A stretch of 64,000 nt of DNA, taken from contig NZ_JXYP01000018.1 in assembly GCF_000964005.1 (NCBI RefSeq), positions 62,001 through 126,000 of the forward strand, in the 5' to 3' direction. A program made the position numbers and the translations under genes. This document shows, one piece after another, positions 9,562-19,328 of this stretch; the first letter of the stretch is position 1; the number at the start of each line of letters is the position of its first letter. The notes under the pieces were generated by a model. That model was given only the letters and a program-made list of their open reading frames with translations. It did no database searches and was not told the DNA's origin. The DNA comes from Williamsia herbipolensis (lineage in GTDB: Bacteria; Actinomycetota; Actinomycetes; Mycobacteriales; Mycobacteriaceae).

Positions 9562-10325
9562 GCGATCACGACCTCGACACCGCGCGCGGACAGCTGCGCG
9601 GAGAAGCTCGGGTCGATGCCGTCGTCGGTGATGAGGACGTCGACCTCATCGAGGCCGGCGAAGCGCGTCATGTCCTCGGCGCCGAGCTTGGAGGAATCCG
9701 CCAACACGACAACACGATTGGCGGCGGCGATCATCGCCGACTTCACCGCACCCTCGTCGGGGTCGGGTGTCGACAGCCCGTGGCGTTCGGTGATGCCGTT
9801 GGTGCCGATGAACGCGACATCGACGCGGAACGAGGCGAGTGCGGTGATGGGGGCGGGGCCGACCGCGGCCTGGGTGAGCCCGCGGATGCGACCGCCGAGG
9901 AAGTGCAGTTGCGCGCCCGGGTGATCGGCCACCGACGCGGCGACGGGCAGAGAGTTGGTGAACACGGTGAGCGAGCGATCGCGCGGCAGCCGGGCGGCGG
10001 CCTGCACGGTGGTGGTGCCCGCGTCGATCACGAGGCTGCCGCCGTCGGACGGCACGAAGCGACACGCGGCCGTGCCGATGCGCTCCTTCTCGTCGGGATG
10101 GGCATCGGCGCGCTCGGCGACGCCGAGTTCGGTGACCCGCACGGCGTCGACCGGGACGGCGCCGCCGTGCACGCGACGCAGGAATCCGGCCCGCTCGAGC
10201 GAGGCGAGATCGCGACGCACGGTCTCGCTGGTGACATCGAATTCCTCGGCCAGCGCGGTCACCGACGCGCGACCGTGGGCGAGTACCTGGTCGGCGATGG
10301 CCTGCTGTCGCTCTTCGGCGTACAC
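9558..10325 (-). CDS. DeoR-family regulator of the fructose PTS (FruR-like)
   Basis: This 255-residue repressor has an N-terminal DeoR helix-turn-helix (residues ~5-58, with ALAEEFDVTSETVRRDLASLE and LRRVHGGA split by a short turn) and a C-terminal sugar-phosphate-sensing DeoRC domain with DAGTTT and FLGGRIRG. By position it matches FruR of Corynebacterium, which controls fructose PTS genes in response to fructose phosphates; that role is inferred from context. It is first in the operon and diverges from ptsI across an AT-rich 195-bp region that probably contains its operators. Start: ATG at 10325, the first in-frame candidate. Confidence 0.9.
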   Translation of the reverse strand: MYAEERQQAIADQVLAHGRASVTALAEEFDVTSETVRRDLASLERAGFLRRVHGGAVPVDAVRVTELGVAERADAHPDEKERIGTAACRFVPSDGGSLVIDAGTTTVQAAARLPRDRSLTVFTNSLPVAASVADHPGAQLHFLGGRIRGLTQAAVGPAPITALASFRVDVAFIGTNGITERHGLSTPDPDEGAVKSAMIAAANRVVVLADSSKLGAEDMTRFAGLDEVDVLITDDGIDPSFSAQLSARGVEVVIA

Positions 10326-10520
10326 GCGTCCCCGTTTCGGTTGGAATGTGTGGCTTTGGATGTTGATATTGTTGTGTTTACGCCTGGATGTGTTGACAAG
10401 TCAAGCTTTTCTTGTAATTTGAGTCACACAACAGCACCGCAATGACAATCACCTCGTCGAGAGTCCACATCGGACGCCGCGGCGGATGATCGGCCGACAG
10501 CAACGATCGATAGGCACCCC
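10326..10520. promoter_or_regulatory. divergent regulator/ptsI control region
   Basis: This is the most AT-rich stretch of the window (about 10335-10450). It contains GGA(A)TGT-type direct repeats starting near 10343, 10358 and 10386, a short inverted repeat TTGAC-AA-GTCAA at 10393-10404, and a possible promoter toward ptsI: TTGACA at 10393-10398 with TAATTT or TGTAAT about 14-16 bp downstream. These are candidate DeoR-type operators. The exact promoter pairing is uncertain. Confidence 0.5.
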
Positions 10521-12260
10521 ATGGCTCCCCACGCGACAGCGAACGACCTCTCCACGGAGGACGTGTCCAGCTCCACCGATCCCGCCGCCCCCACGGTCCT
10601 CACCGGCACACCGGTCGTGTCCGGCGTGGCCTTCGCGCCGGTGATGTGGCCGGGTGAGCGGCCGGCCCTGCCGGGCCCGGGGACACCACCGGCCGACGCC
10701 GAGGCCGAGTGCGCGCGCTTCGTCGCCGCGGCGGCGGCCGTGGCCGACCGACTGCGCGCCCGTGCCTCCGCGGGCACCGGAGTGGCCTCGGAGGTCCTCT
10801 CGGCGACGGCGGCCCTCGCACAGGACCGCGGCTGGATCTCCTCGGCGGAGAAGCTCATCCGCGCCGGATCACCGGCACCGAACGCCGCCGTCGACGCCAC
10901 CGAACAGTTCGTCGCCATGTTCACCAAGCTCGGCGGCCTCATGGCCGAGCGGGTGACCGACCTGCTCGACGTGCGCGACCGTGTGCTCGCCGAACTCGCC
11001 GGTGACCCGGAACCCGGATTGGCCCAGCCCGACCACGAGGTCATCCTCTTCGCCGACGACCTCGCCCCGGCCGACACCTCCGGGCTCGACCCTGCCCTCG
11101 TGCTGGGCCTCGCCACGCGTCTGGGCGGCCCGACCAGCCACACCGCGATCATCGCCCGCCAGTTGGGGATTCCGTGTGTCGTCGCCGTCGGTGCGCTGAC
11201 CTCGGTCGCCGCGGGGACGCCGGTGATGCTCGACGGCGAGGCCGGCACCGTCACCGTCGGTCCCGACGCCGAGACCGCCCGCACCGCCGTCGCCCGGTCT
11301 CGCGACGCCGCGGAGTTGGTGTCGCGCTGGAGCGGGCCGGGGCGCACCGCCGACGGCCTCGACGTGTCGATCCTCGCCAACGTCCAGGACGGTGCATCCG
11401 CCCGCTCGGCGACCGACTTCCCGGTCCAGGGCATCGGGCTGTTCCGTACCGAGTTGGCCTTCCTCGACCGCGCGAAGGAGCCCGACGCCGCCGAGCAGAC
11501 CGCGCTCTACCGCGAGGTCATCGAGGCGTTCGTCCCCTCCGCCGGGCAACCCGACGCGAAGATCGTGATCCGCACCCTCGACGCCGGCTCCGACAAGCCG
11601 CTCCTGTTCGCCGACAACGGAACCGAGGCCAACCCCGCTCTCGGTGTGCGCGGTCTGCGGGTGGCGTTCGGCAACCCGGGTCTGCTCGACCGGCAACTCG
11701 ACGCGATCGCGGCCGCCGCCGAGGCCACCGGCTCGTCCCCGTGGGTGATGGCCCCGATGGTGGCCACCGCGACCGAGGCGCGCGACTTCGCGGCGAAGGT
11801 GCGTGCCCGCGGCCTGGTCGCCGGGGTGATGATCGAGATCCCCTCGGCCGCACTGCTCGCGCCGTCGATCCTCGCCGAGGTCGACTTCGTGTCGATCGGC
11901 ACCAACGACCTCACGCAGTACACGATGGCGGCCGACCGCATGTCCGCCGAACTGGCCTACCTCACCGACCCGTGGCAGCCCGCCGTCCTCGCGCTGATCA
12001 ACATGGTCGCCTCAGCGGGTTCGGCGACCGGCAAGTCCGTCGGCGTGTGCGGTGAGGCCGCCGCCGACCCGTTGCTCGCCTGTGTGCTGGTGGGCATGGG
12101 GGTCACGTCACTGTCGAGCGCACCCGCGGCCGCGGCGGGGGTGGGTGCGGCGCTGGGTCAGGTGAGCGCGGCGCAGTGCCGGGCCGCGGCGCAGGCGGCG
12201 CTGGCGACTGCGGATCCGGCAGATGCACGGGCCGCCGCGGCGGCGGCACTGCACGCCTGA
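10521..12260 (+). CDS. ptsI: PTS enzyme I (phosphoenolpyruvate-protein phosphotransferase)
   Basis: EI autophosphorylates from PEP and phosphorylates HPr. The 579-residue protein shows the phospho-His motif LGGPTSHTAIIARQLG (His207) in the N-terminal half and the PEP-binding TIM-barrel signatures GIGLFRTELAFLDR, then IGTNDLTQYTMAADR near residue 460, and the active-site Cys motif SVGVCGEAAADP. The length is normal. The ATG at 10521 begins a ~25-residue unconserved tail, so a start slightly downstream cannot be excluded. It is transcribed divergently from the fruA cluster. Confidence 0.96.
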   Translation: MAPHATANDLSTEDVSSSTDPAAPTVLTGTPVVSGVAFAPVMWPGERPALPGPGTPPADAEAECARFVAAAAAVADRLRARASAGTGVASEVLSATAALAQDRGWISSAEKLIRAGSPAPNAAVDATEQFVAMFTKLGGLMAERVTDLLDVRDRVLAELAGDPEPGLAQPDHEVILFADDLAPADTSGLDPALVLGLATRLGGPTSHTAIIARQLGIPCVVAVGALTSVAAGTPVMLDGEAGTVTVGPDAETARTAVARSRDAAELVSRWSGPGRTADGLDVSILANVQDGASARSATDFPVQGIGLFRTELAFLDRAKEPDAAEQTALYREVIEAFVPSAGQPDAKIVIRTLDAGSDKPLLFADNGTEANPALGVRGLRVAFGNPGLLDRQLDAIAAAAEATGSSPWVMAPMVATATEARDFAAKVRARGLVAGVMIEIPSAALLAPSILAEVDFVSIGTNDLTQYTMAADRMSAELAYLTDPWQPAVLALINMVASAGSATGKSVGVCGEAAADPLLACVLVGMGVTSLSSAPAAAAGVGAALGQVSAAQCRAAAQAALATADPADARAAAAAALHA

Positions 12261-12280
12261 CGGCGACGAGGGTCGATCGG

Positions 12281-12297
12281 GCTCACCGCCGGTGAGC
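12281..12297. terminator. short hairpin between ptsI and SDR
   Basis: GCTCACC-GCC-GGTGAGC forms a 7-bp stem 20 bp after the ptsI stop, overlapping the last codons of the convergent SDR gene. There is no T-run, so this is a weak terminator candidate. Confidence 0.4.
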
Positions 12298-13146
12298 TCG
12301 GTCCTCCACCTCACGCACGAGGCCGATCATGGTCGGATCACGGTGCAGGGCGGCATCCGACAGCGGGTTGACGATCCCGCGCAGTGCGGCGACGGGGATC
12401 CACCGGCGTGGCACCTGGATGCGCGGTGACCGGGCCTCGATCCCGTCGGCGACCGCCAGGCCGACCCGTCGGGGTTTGATCGGCGTGAGCAGGGGACGCG
12501 GGAAGGCCCGCTTGATCAGCGCGGTGGCCAGTTCGTCCTTGCCGAAGGCGACGTCGGCGATGGGGGTCGCGACCCATCCGGGGTAGAGCACCCCGGCCGT
12601 CGCACCGTGGGCCGCGAGCTCGCTGCGCAACGCGCGTCCGATCTGCTCGACGGCGGCTTTCGACGCCGCGTAGGGCGCGTTCACCATCCCGTTGAGATAG
12701 GCGTACGTCGACGAGGTGACGAGGACGTGGCCCCGGGAGTCGATGATGTGGGGCAGTGCCGCCCGCACCGTGTTCCACACGCCCATCAGGTTGACGCCGA
12801 TGACGCGCTCGAACACGCCGTCGGCCACGCTGGCCACGGTGTCGGCCGAATCTCCGCTGGAGATACCGGCATTGGCGAACACCACGTCGATCCGCCCCCA
12901 CCGCCCAACGGCGCGATCGACCGCGTCGGACAGGTCAGCGGGGACCGTGACGTCGGCGCGTGCCGCGAGCACGCGGTCGGGATCGAGTCCGCGGACGGCG
13001 TCGTCGACCGCCGCCTGGGAGAGGTCGAGTGCGACCACCCGGGCACCGCGGCGATGCACCTCACGGACGACCTCTCGCCCGATGCCGCCGGCGGCGCCGG
13101 TCACGACGACCACCGCCCCGTCGAGGACCAATCGCTGCGCGCCCAT
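12283..13146 (-). CDS. SDR family NAD(P)-dependent oxidoreductase
   Basis: This is a 287-residue classical short-chain dehydrogenase. The cofactor motif TGAAGGIG is near residue 17, NAGISSG near 90, the catalytic Ser in VTSSTYAY, and Tyr/Lys in YAASKAAVEQ. An acidic residue (ALDLSQ) after strand 2 suggests NAD(H) preference. The substrate is unknown; C-terminal basic residues and a hydrophobic stretch suggest a lipid or steroid-like substrate, but this is a guess. ATG at 13146 is chosen over GTG at 13149 because AGGAG is 5 nt upstream of the ATG. It is a single gene, convergent with ptsI. Confidence 0.88.
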   Translation of the reverse strand: MGAQRLVLDGAVVVVTGAAGGIGREVVREVHRRGARVVALDLSQAAVDDAVRGLDPDRVLAARADVTVPADLSDAVDRAVGRWGRIDVVFANAGISSGDSADTVASVADGVFERVIGVNLMGVWNTVRAALPHIIDSRGHVLVTSSTYAYLNGMVNAPYAASKAAVEQIGRALRSELAAHGATAGVLYPGWVATPIADVAFGKDELATALIKRAFPRPLLTPIKPRRVGLAVADGIEARSPRIQVPRRWIPVAALRGIVNPLSDAALHRDPTMIGLVREVEDRAHRR

Positions 13147-13230
13147 CACTTCTCCTGTCGTCCGCCGAACGGGGAGCTCAGTGTGACACGCGGCGTGGTC
13201 AGATGGGATCTGCGGGGTGCGTGCGGTCGA

Positions 13231-13911
13231 TCAGAGGCGACGCATGACGGTGACGACCTTGCCGAGGATGGCCGCCTCGTCACCCGGGATGGGGTCGAAC
13301 TGCGGGTTGTGGGGCATCAGCCACACGTGTCCGTCGGTGCGCTTGAAGGTCTTCACCGTGGCCTCGCCGTCGATCATCGCCGCGACGATGTCGCCGTTGT
13401 CGGCGACGTTCTGCTGGCGGACGACCACCCAGTCGCCGTCGCAGATGGCGGCGTCGATCATCGACTCGCCGACCACCCGGAGCAGGAAGAGCGCGCCGTC
13501 GCCGACGAGTTCGCGGGGGAGTGGGAAGACCTCCTCGACGGCCTCCTCGGCGAGGATGGGCCCGCCGGCCGCGATCCGGCCGAGGACCGGGACGAAGGTC
13601 GGGGTCGGCAGCGAGAGTGCATCCGACCCGCCGCCGTCACCGGGATCGGCGTCCTGGACGTTCACCGCGCGGGGGCGGTTCGCGTCGCGCTTGAGGAAGC
13701 CCTTGCGCTCCAGGGTGCGGAGCTGATGGGCGACCGACGACGTGGAGTTGAGGCCGACCGCGTCCCCGATCTCGCGGATGCTCGGGGGATAACCGCGCTC
13801 GCGGACCGACGCACGGATGACCTCGAGGACCTTCGCCTGCCGAGGCGTCAGATCGGCCTCGCTGATCGGGCCGTCGGCGAAGTCGGTGGTGGTGACGGTG
13901 GTGTCGGACAC
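13231..13911 (-). CDS. lexA: SOS repressor LexA
   Basis: LexA represses DNA-damage genes and self-cleaves when bound to RecA filaments. The 226-residue protein has an N-terminal winged helix ([27 protein letters not shown]) and a C-terminal S24 peptidase domain with the cleavage site IAAGGP (Ala-Gly), the catalytic Ser in VGESMIDA and the catalytic Lys in ATVKTFKR. The GTG at 13911 is set by AGGAGGG 5-6 nt upstream; the open frame continues upstream to 14013 but without a ribosome site. One SOS box lies about 105 bp upstream, consistent with autorepression. Confidence 0.96.
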   Translation of the reverse strand: MSDTTVTTTDFADGPISEADLTPRQAKVLEVIRASVRERGYPPSIREIGDAVGLNSTSSVAHQLRTLERKGFLKRDANRPRAVNVQDADPGDGGGSDALSLPTPTFVPVLGRIAAGGPILAEEAVEEVFPLPRELVGDGALFLLRVVGESMIDAAICDGDWVVVRQQNVADNGDIVAAMIDGEATVKTFKRTDGHVWLMPHNPQFDPIPGDEAAILGKVVTVMRRL

Positions 13912-14016
13912 GGTGTCCCTCCTGTCGCGGCCCGCTCCCGACCGGTCTGTTCGAACGGTTCGGACGACGCGCGGACCTGCTGTCACCTGGGACAGTAGTG
14001 CAGCAGATAACAACTT

Positions 14017-14032
14017 TCAAACATTTGTTCGA
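14017..14032. promoter_or_regulatory. SOS box 1 (lexA-proximal)
   Basis: TCAAACATTTGTTCGA matches 11 of 12 defined positions of the mycobacterial LexA box TCGAAC-N4-GTTCGA. It lies upstream of lexA and is the likely site of autoregulation. Confidence 0.85.
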
Positions 14033-14068
14033 CCGTGTCGGGACATTGTCGGAGGTGCGTGATACAAA

Positions 14069-14084
14069 TCGAACACACGTTCAC
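14069..14084. promoter_or_regulatory. SOS box 2
   Basis: TCGAACACACGTTCAC matches 10 of 12 positions of TCGAAC-N4-GTTCGA. It is directly adjacent to box 3. Confidence 0.75.
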
Positions 14085-14100
14085 TCGAACGTCTGGTCGA
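14085..14100. promoter_or_regulatory. SOS box 3 (LysM-gene proximal)
   Basis: TCGAACGTCTGGTCGA matches 11 of 12 positions of the LexA consensus and ends 13 bp before the ATG at 14114. Boxes 2 and 3 abut with 16-bp periodicity, overlapping the likely promoter/leader of the LysM gene. Confidence 0.8.
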
Positions 14101-14113
14101 TGAGGAGCACGTC

Positions 14114-14605
14114 ATGAATCAGACTCTCACGCGTCACAGCAGCACCACCGGCTACGCGGGTCACCGGCCCGCCGGAGCCACGGTCGAGCGCGCGCCGCGT
14201 CCGGCGCCGCGCCCCGTGCCCGCACGCCGCCGCCCCTCGGGTCGGCCGGTCGCGGCACGCCCCGCGGGCGTCGTGTGCGCCGACGGACGCCGCCACGCAC
14301 CGGTGTCGCGCCGTCCCGCCCCCATCGGATGGGGCGCGGCCATCGTCGCCGGCATCGCCCTCGCGATCGCGGTGTGGGCGGTCGTCATCGGTGGGGCGGC
14401 CGCCACCGAGTCGACCGCCGCGCCGATCGCCGGCACCTCCGTGGTCCACGTCCGCGGCGGGGAGTCGTTGGGCGAGCTCGCGCAGCGCGTCGCCCCGGAT
14501 CGGTCGACGTCGGCGGTCGTCGCCGACATCAAGGAGCTCAACCACATGAGCGGATCGGCCCTCACCGCCGGCCAACCGCTGCTCGCCCCGCTCTACCGGA
14601 ACTGA
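14114..14605 (+). CDS. LysM domain membrane protein, SOS-induced (ChiZ/DivS position)
   Basis: This 163-residue protein has a basic, Pro/Arg-rich cytoplasmic N-terminus, one membrane segment (residues ~71-97, GWGAAIVAGIALAIAVWAVV) and an extracellular LysM domain (~107-160, VVHVRGGESLGELAQRVAP). It occupies the place of M. tuberculosis Rv2719c (ChiZ) and C. glutamicum divS: divergent from lexA and upstream of nrdR, with LexA boxes. The family role is inhibition of division or wall hydrolysis after DNA damage; catalytic activity here is not evident. GAGGAGCACGTC precedes the ATG. Regulation by LexA is strongly supported by three boxes. Confidence 0.88.
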   Translation: MNQTLTRHSSTTGYAGHRPAGATVERAPRPAPRPVPARRRPSGRPVAARPAGVVCADGRRHAPVSRRPAPIGWGAAIVAGIALAIAVWAVVIGGAAATESTAAPIAGTSVVHVRGGESLGELAQRVAPDRSTSAVVADIKELNHMSGSALTAGQPLLAPLYRN

Positions 14606-14633
14606 CCGGTGTGTGACGGTCCACCCGGGTCGG

Positions 14634-14670
14634 TATCCTCGCGACCGTGGGTCCACATCGGACCCTGTGA
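14634..14670 (+). promoter_or_regulatory. nrdR promoter with leaderless 7-residue upstream ORF
   Basis: TATCCT at 14634-14639 is followed 7 nt later by GTG at 14647, which opens a 7-codon frame (VGPHRTL) ending in TGA at 14668-14670. The layout predicts a leaderless short ORF at the 5' end of the nrdR mRNA, 58 nt before the nrdR ATG. Confidence 0.4.
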
Positions 14671-14728
14671 CGCCCCGGGGTCCGTCCTCGACGCGCGTCG
14701 CCCGCGGATCAGGTTCGAGGACACGTCG

Positions 14729-15229
14729 ATGCACTGCCCCTTCTGCAAGCACGAGGACACCCGAGTGGTCGACTCGCGTGTCGCCGACGAGGGACAGGCC
14801 ATCCGCCGCCGCCGTTCGTGCTCGAACTGCGGTCGTCGGTTCACCACGGTGGAGAGCGCGGTGCTCGCCGTCGTGAAGCGCAACGGGGTGACCGAGCCGT
14901 TCAGCCGCGAGAAGGTGATGCTCGGCGTCCGTCGCGCCTGCCAGGGCCGCGCCGTCGACGAGGACCGGTTGCGGCTCCTGGCCCAGCAGGTCGAGGACGC
15001 CGTCCGTGCCTCGGGCTCGGCCGAGATCCCCAGCAACGAGGTGGGATTGGCGATCCTCGGGCCGCTGCGGGAACTCGACGAGGTCGCCTACCTGCGCTTC
15101 GCCTCGGTCTACCGGTCGTTCGAGTCCGTCGACGACTTCCAGCGCGAGATCGACGACCTGCGGTCGTCACCGTCGCGCGCCGCCACCGCCTCCGTCGGCT
15201 CCGCGGGCGAGACCGTCGATCGCACGTAG
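14729..15229 (+). CDS. nrdR: transcriptional repressor NrdR
   Basis: NrdR represses ribonucleotide reductase genes in response to ATP/dATP. The 166-residue protein has the N-terminal zinc ribbon ([27 protein letters not shown]) and an ATP-cone (residues ~49-139, [15 protein letters not shown]). The C-terminal ~15 residues are an unconserved tail. The ATG at 14729 has GAGG 8 nt upstream. Its 3' end overlaps hrpA, on the other strand, by 63 bp. No clear NrdR box is seen upstream, so autoregulation is not evident. Confidence 0.96.
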   Translation: MHCPFCKHEDTRVVDSRVADEGQAIRRRRSCSNCGRRFTTVESAVLAVVKRNGVTEPFSREKVMLGVRRACQGRAVDEDRLRLLAQQVEDAVRASGSAEIPSNEVGLAILGPLRELDEVAYLRFASVYRSFESVDDFQREIDDLRSSPSRAATASVGSAGETVDRT

Positions 15230-18200
15230 GATCCGCTGCTCCGACACCGGGTAGGCGGGCCGGATGCGCTCGGCGAACAGCCCGATGCGCAATTCCTCCA
15301 CCATCCAGTGGATCTGCTCCCCGAGCGTGATACGCCGTGCCGGCGTCGCTCTCTCGACCACCTCGGCCCACCTGTCGAGGACGCAATCCAACGATTCCAT
15401 CGCCCGGGCGTCGGTCGCCGCCCCGGCGGGTAGGCGCGCCGATCGCACGAGGATGGCGTCGAGATACACCGCGACACGCGCGCGGTGCTCGGCGTCGGTG
15501 GCGGCGATGAACCCGTCGAACACGAGATCGTCGAGTTGGCGCGTGATGTCGGCGACGGCAGCACCCGAGCGGAGGCGGTCGAGTTCCGCCCGTATCGGAG
15601 CGACGCGGGTCAGCACGTCGGCCGCGGTCGCGAGGGCGGCGCGGGCGACCGCCGGGGTGTCACGGGCGACGGACGCCCGGAGCGCCGCGAACGCGGCGGG
15701 GTCGCGCACCGTGCCGGTCGACCCCGTGAGATCGCCGATGGCTGCCCGTGTGCAGTCGCGCAGCAGGTCCTCGGTCGAGCGGTAGGGACTCTGCGACAAC
15801 GCCAACCGCGCCGCGACGGGTAGCCCGCCGGTGGCCGAGGGCTTGAGGACGGGGATCGAGATCTCGAGCAGTCGTCGGATGGCCCGATGGGTCTGCAGGT
15901 CGGCCTCGGCCGAGGTGGTCGCGACCGCCCGCACGACACCGCCGTCGACCACCAGCAGGCACGGGTGGCTCGTGACCTGCTGACCGGCGACAGTTTCCAC
16001 GATCGACGGTGCGATGGTCCCGATGGTGGCGGCCGTCCACTCGGTGATCGGCGGTGGCGCCGGTGCGGCGGACGCACCGCTCCGGGACGTCGAGGCACCA
16101 CGCCGCGGCGCCGCGGGCGCCGGTCCCCCCACGGCGTCGCGCAGCTCGGCAAGCGACTCGGCGGTGGCGACCACCGATCCGTCCTCGGCGACCGCGGCAT
16201 AGGTCATGCGCAGGTGGCGGGGCAACGTGGTCGGGTCGAAATCGTTCGGCGACACCGCGACACCGGTCTGGCGACTCACCTCACGCGCCAGACCGACGGC
16301 GACCGGTTCGCTGCGCGGGGTGAGTGCGGCCATGGCCGCAGCCCCGACATCGGCGGCGGGACCGAGCCGTCGGCGCACCGATTTGGGGAGGCTCCGCACC
16401 ATCGCCACGGCCAGCTCGGTGCGCAGTCCGGGGACCAGCCAGTCGAAGCCCGACGGACGGACGCGCGGCAGCAGGGCGAGGGGGATGTGGACGGTGACCC
16501 CGTCCCGTTCGGCGCCGGGCGAGAACTGGTAGGTCAGATCGAGGTATGCCTCGCCCTGCTGCCACCGGTCGGGGAACTCCGTCGCCGAGACCGCGTCGGT
16601 GTCGGCGACCGTGTCGGGGGTGAGGTCGAGCAGTTCGGGGTCCGCGCGGCGCGCGGACTTCCACCAGGTGTCGAAATGGGCCGCCGACACGACCTCTCGA
16701 CCTATGCGCTGGTCGTAGAAGTCGAAGAGCTGATCGTCGTCGATGACGAGGTCGCCGCGGCGCGCGCGGTGCTCGAGGTCGCGGGCGTCCTCGAGCAGGG
16801 CCCGGTTGCGGTCGAAGAAGGGGTGTCGGGTGCGCCAGTCACCCTCGACCAGCGCGTGCCGGATGAACAGGTCCCGCGACGTCTCGGGATCGACCCGCCC
16901 GAACGGCACCGCGCGGTGCGCGACGAGGGGGACGCCGTAGAGCGTGACGCGTTCGTACGCCATCGCCGAACCCCGCTTCGACGACCAGTGCGGCTCGCTG
17001 TACGAACGTTTCACCAGCGGCCCGGCGATCTTCTCGGCCCACTCGGGTTCGATGCCCGCCACCGTGCGCGCGAACAACCGCGAGGTCTCCACCACCTCAC
17101 CGGCCATCACGAACCGCGGCGGCTTCTTGGCCAGCGGCGACCCTGGGAACACCACGAACCGGGTGCCGCGCGCGCCGAGGAACTCGCGGGTGTCGCCGTC
17201 GCGGACGCCGATGTGTCCGAGCAAACCGGCGAGCAGCGACTGGTGCACCGCGGTGGGCGACGCATCGGAGGTGTTGGGTGTCCATCCCTTGTCGGCGGTG
17301 ATGCGTTCGAGTTGTCGCACCAGCTCGCGCCATTCGCGGATCCGGAGCCAGTGCAGGAACTCGCGTTCACACCGCTTGCGGAACTGGTTGTTGGACAACT
17401 CGTCCCGCATCTGTTCGAGGTGTCGCCACAGCGCGAGGATCGACAGGAAGTCCGACCCCGCCACGGCGAATCGCGCGTGCGACTCGTCGGCGGCCTGTCG
17501 CTTCTCGGTGGGACGCTCGCGGACATCGGGCAACGACAGGGCAGCGACGATGACGAGCACCTCGGCCAGCGCGCCGTTCTCGTGCGCCGCGACCACCATG
17601 CGCGCCCACCGGGGATCGATCGGCAGGTCGGCGATGTCGCGACCCACCGGGGTGAGACCGCGGCGGGTGCCGGACCCGTCGACGGCGCCGAGCTCCTCGA
17701 GCAGGCCGATGCCGTCGCGGATCGACCGTGCGTCGGGAGCCTCGACGAACGGGAAATCGGTGATGTCTCCGAGGTTCAGCGCGGTCATCGTGAGGATGAC
17801 CGACGCGAGGTTGGTGCGCAGGATCTCCGGTTCGGTGAACTCGGGGCGGCTGTCGAAGTCCTCCTCGGAGTACAGGCGGATGCAGATCCCGTCGGCGACG
17901 CGTCCGCACCGGCCGGCTCGCTGGCGCGCGCTGGCCTGCGAGACGGGTTCGATCGGCAGCCGCTGCACCTTCGTACGCAACGAGTACCGGGAGATGCGCG
18001 CGGTGCCGGCGTCGACGACGTAGCGGATGCCGGGCACGGTGAGCGACGTCTCGGCGACATTGGTGGACAACACGATCCGTCGGCGCTGCGAGGTGGTGAA
18101 CACCTTCTGCTGATCGCCGGTCGACAGCCGTGAGAACAACGGGAGGATGTCGACACGGTCGTCGAGGCGCCGTCGCAGGGCGTCGGCGGTGTCGCGGATC

Positions 18201-19210
18201 TCGCGCTCGGTGGCCAGGAACACCAGGATGTCGCCGGGTCCGGCGCGGGTGAGTTCACCGATCGCGGCGTCGATCGCCTGGATCTGGTCGACGTCGTCGT
18301 GGTCGCCCCCGCCTCGGGTGTCACCGTCGGGGTCGCTGTCGTCGGTCTCGGCGTCTCGTGGTCGGTATCGGATCTCGACCGGGTAGGTGCGGCCGGAGAC
18401 CGAGATGACCGGGACCGGATGGTCCGGGGTGGCGAAGTGCTCGGCGAAGCGGCCGGGGTCGATGGTCGCCGAGGTGATCACGACCTTGAGATCGGGTCGT
18501 CGGGGCAGCAGCTGTTTGAGGAAGCCGAGGATGAAATCGATGTTGAGGCTGCGCTCGTGGGCCTCGTCGATGATGAGCGTGTCGTAGGCGAGCAGCAGCG
18601 GGTCGCGTCCGATCTCGCGGAGCAGGATGCCGTCGGTCATCACCTTCACGAGGGTGTCGGCGCCCGACCGGTCGTCGAAACGAACGGCGAACCCGACGGC
18701 GGCGCCCACCTCGGTGTCGGTCTCCTCGGCGATGCGTGTGGCCACGGCGCGTGCGGCGATCCGGCGCGGCTGGGTGTGGCCGATCGCGCCGCGGACACCG
18801 CGCCCGAGGCCCAGGCAGATCTTCGGTAGCTGGGTGGTCTTGCCCGATCCGGTCTCCCCGGCGACGACCACGACCTGGTGGGCGGCGATCGCGGCCGCGA
18901 TCTCCTCGCGCGCCCCCGAGATGGGCAGCTCGTCGGGATAGCTCAGCTCCGGGACGAGGGTCTTCCTGCGGGCCAGACGCCCCCGCGCCGCGTCGATCGA
19001 ACCGGCCAGCCGGTGGCGGGAACGGTCGTCGCGCGCCCCGGACACGCGTCGCCGCAACCGGTGGGCATCGACGATCGTGACCTCGTCCTCGTCGATGACG
19101 AGTGGCTCGGATGTCGTGGCCGTCGAGTCGGTGCGGGGACCCCGGGGGCCGTTCGGACGGCGACGTGCCGACCGGTCGTCGGTCGAACGCGCGCGAGGGG
19201 GTCGGGACAT
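15167..19210 (-). CDS. hrpA: ATP-dependent RNA helicase HrpA
   Basis: This is a 1347-residue DEAH-box RNA helicase; the length is normal for HrpA, which in E. coli helps rescue stalled ribosomes. Motifs run in order: [17 protein letters not shown] ([11 protein letters not shown]), [34 protein letters not shown]. Helicase-associated and OB-like regions and the large C-terminal DUF3418 region follow. The ATG at 19210 has GTAGGAGACATC upstream; the open frame extends 107 codons further but lacks a site. The Arg/Thr-rich first 70 residues are a disordered tail. Convergent overlap with nrdR is 63 bp. Confidence 0.95.
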   Translation of the reverse strand: MSRPPRARSTDDRSARRRPNGPRGPRTDSTATTSEPLVIDEDEVTIVDAHRLRRRVSGARDDRSRHRLAGSIDAARGRLARRKTLVPELSYPDELPISGAREEIAAAIAAHQVVVVAGETGSGKTTQLPKICLGLGRGVRGAIGHTQPRRIAARAVATRIAEETDTEVGAAVGFAVRFDDRSGADTLVKVMTDGILLREIGRDPLLLAYDTLIIDEAHERSLNIDFILGFLKQLLPRRPDLKVVITSATIDPGRFAEHFATPDHPVPVISVSGRTYPVEIRYRPRDAETDDSDPDGDTRGGGDHDDVDQIQAIDAAIGELTRAGPGDILVFLATEREIRDTADALRRRLDDRVDILPLFSRLSTGDQQKVFTTSQRRRIVLSTNVAETSLTVPGIRYVVDAGTARISRYSLRTKVQRLPIEPVSQASARQRAGRCGRVADGICIRLYSEEDFDSRPEFTEPEILRTNLASVILTMTALNLGDITDFPFVEAPDARSIRDGIGLLEELGAVDGSGTRRGLTPVGRDIADLPIDPRWARMVVAAHENGALAEVLVIVAALSLPDVRERPTEKRQAADESHARFAVAGSDFLSILALWRHLEQMRDELSNNQFRKRCEREFLHWLRIREWRELVRQLERITADKGWTPNTSDASPTAVHQSLLAGLLGHIGVRDGDTREFLGARGTRFVVFPGSPLAKKPPRFVMAGEVVETSRLFARTVAGIEPEWAEKIAGPLVKRSYSEPHWSSKRGSAMAYERVTLYGVPLVAHRAVPFGRVDPETSRDLFIRHALVEGDWRTRHPFFDRNRALLEDARDLEHRARRGDLVIDDDQLFDFYDQRIGREVVSAAHFDTWWKSARRADPELLDLTPDTVADTDAVSATEFPDRWQQGEAYLDLTYQFSPGAERDGVTVHIPLALLPRVRPSGFDWLVPGLRTELAVAMVRSLPKSVRRRLGPAADVGAAAMAALTPRSEPVAVGLAREVSRQTGVAVSPNDFDPTTLPRHLRMTYAAVAEDGSVVATAESLAELRDAVGGPAPAAPRRGASTSRSGASAAPAPPPITEWTAATIGTIAPSIVETVAGQQVTSHPCLLVVDGGVVRAVATTSAEADLQTHRAIRRLLEISIPVLKPSATGGLPVAARLALSQSPYRSTEDLLRDCTRAAIGDLTGSTGTVRDPAAFAALRASVARDTPAVARAALATAADVLTRVAPIRAELDRLRSGAAVADITRQLDDLVFDGFIAATDAEHRARVAVYLDAILVRSARLPAGAATDARAMESLDCVLDRWAEVVERATPARRITLGEQIHWMVEELRIGLFAERIRPAYPVSEQRILRAIDGLARGADGGGGGARR

Positions 19211-19328
19211 GATGTCTCCTACGATATTCGTTCCCTCTGCGGCGGGCCCCGCGCCGTGTGCGCGACGACTCCTCGCCACAGGGGACCGTGCCCCCGCCAC
19301 GCCGGTGGGTGACAGGCATGATTGGCCC

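Noticed and set aside
13951-13966. TCGAACGGTTCGGACG as a fourth SOS box
   Set aside because: The half-sites are wrongly spaced for TCGAAC-N4-GTTCGA; only one arm matches.
15887-18133. 748-codon plus-strand open frame opposite hrpA
   Set aside because: The reading frame mirrors third-position GC of hrpA; no domain-like sequence, and hrpA has every DEAH motif.
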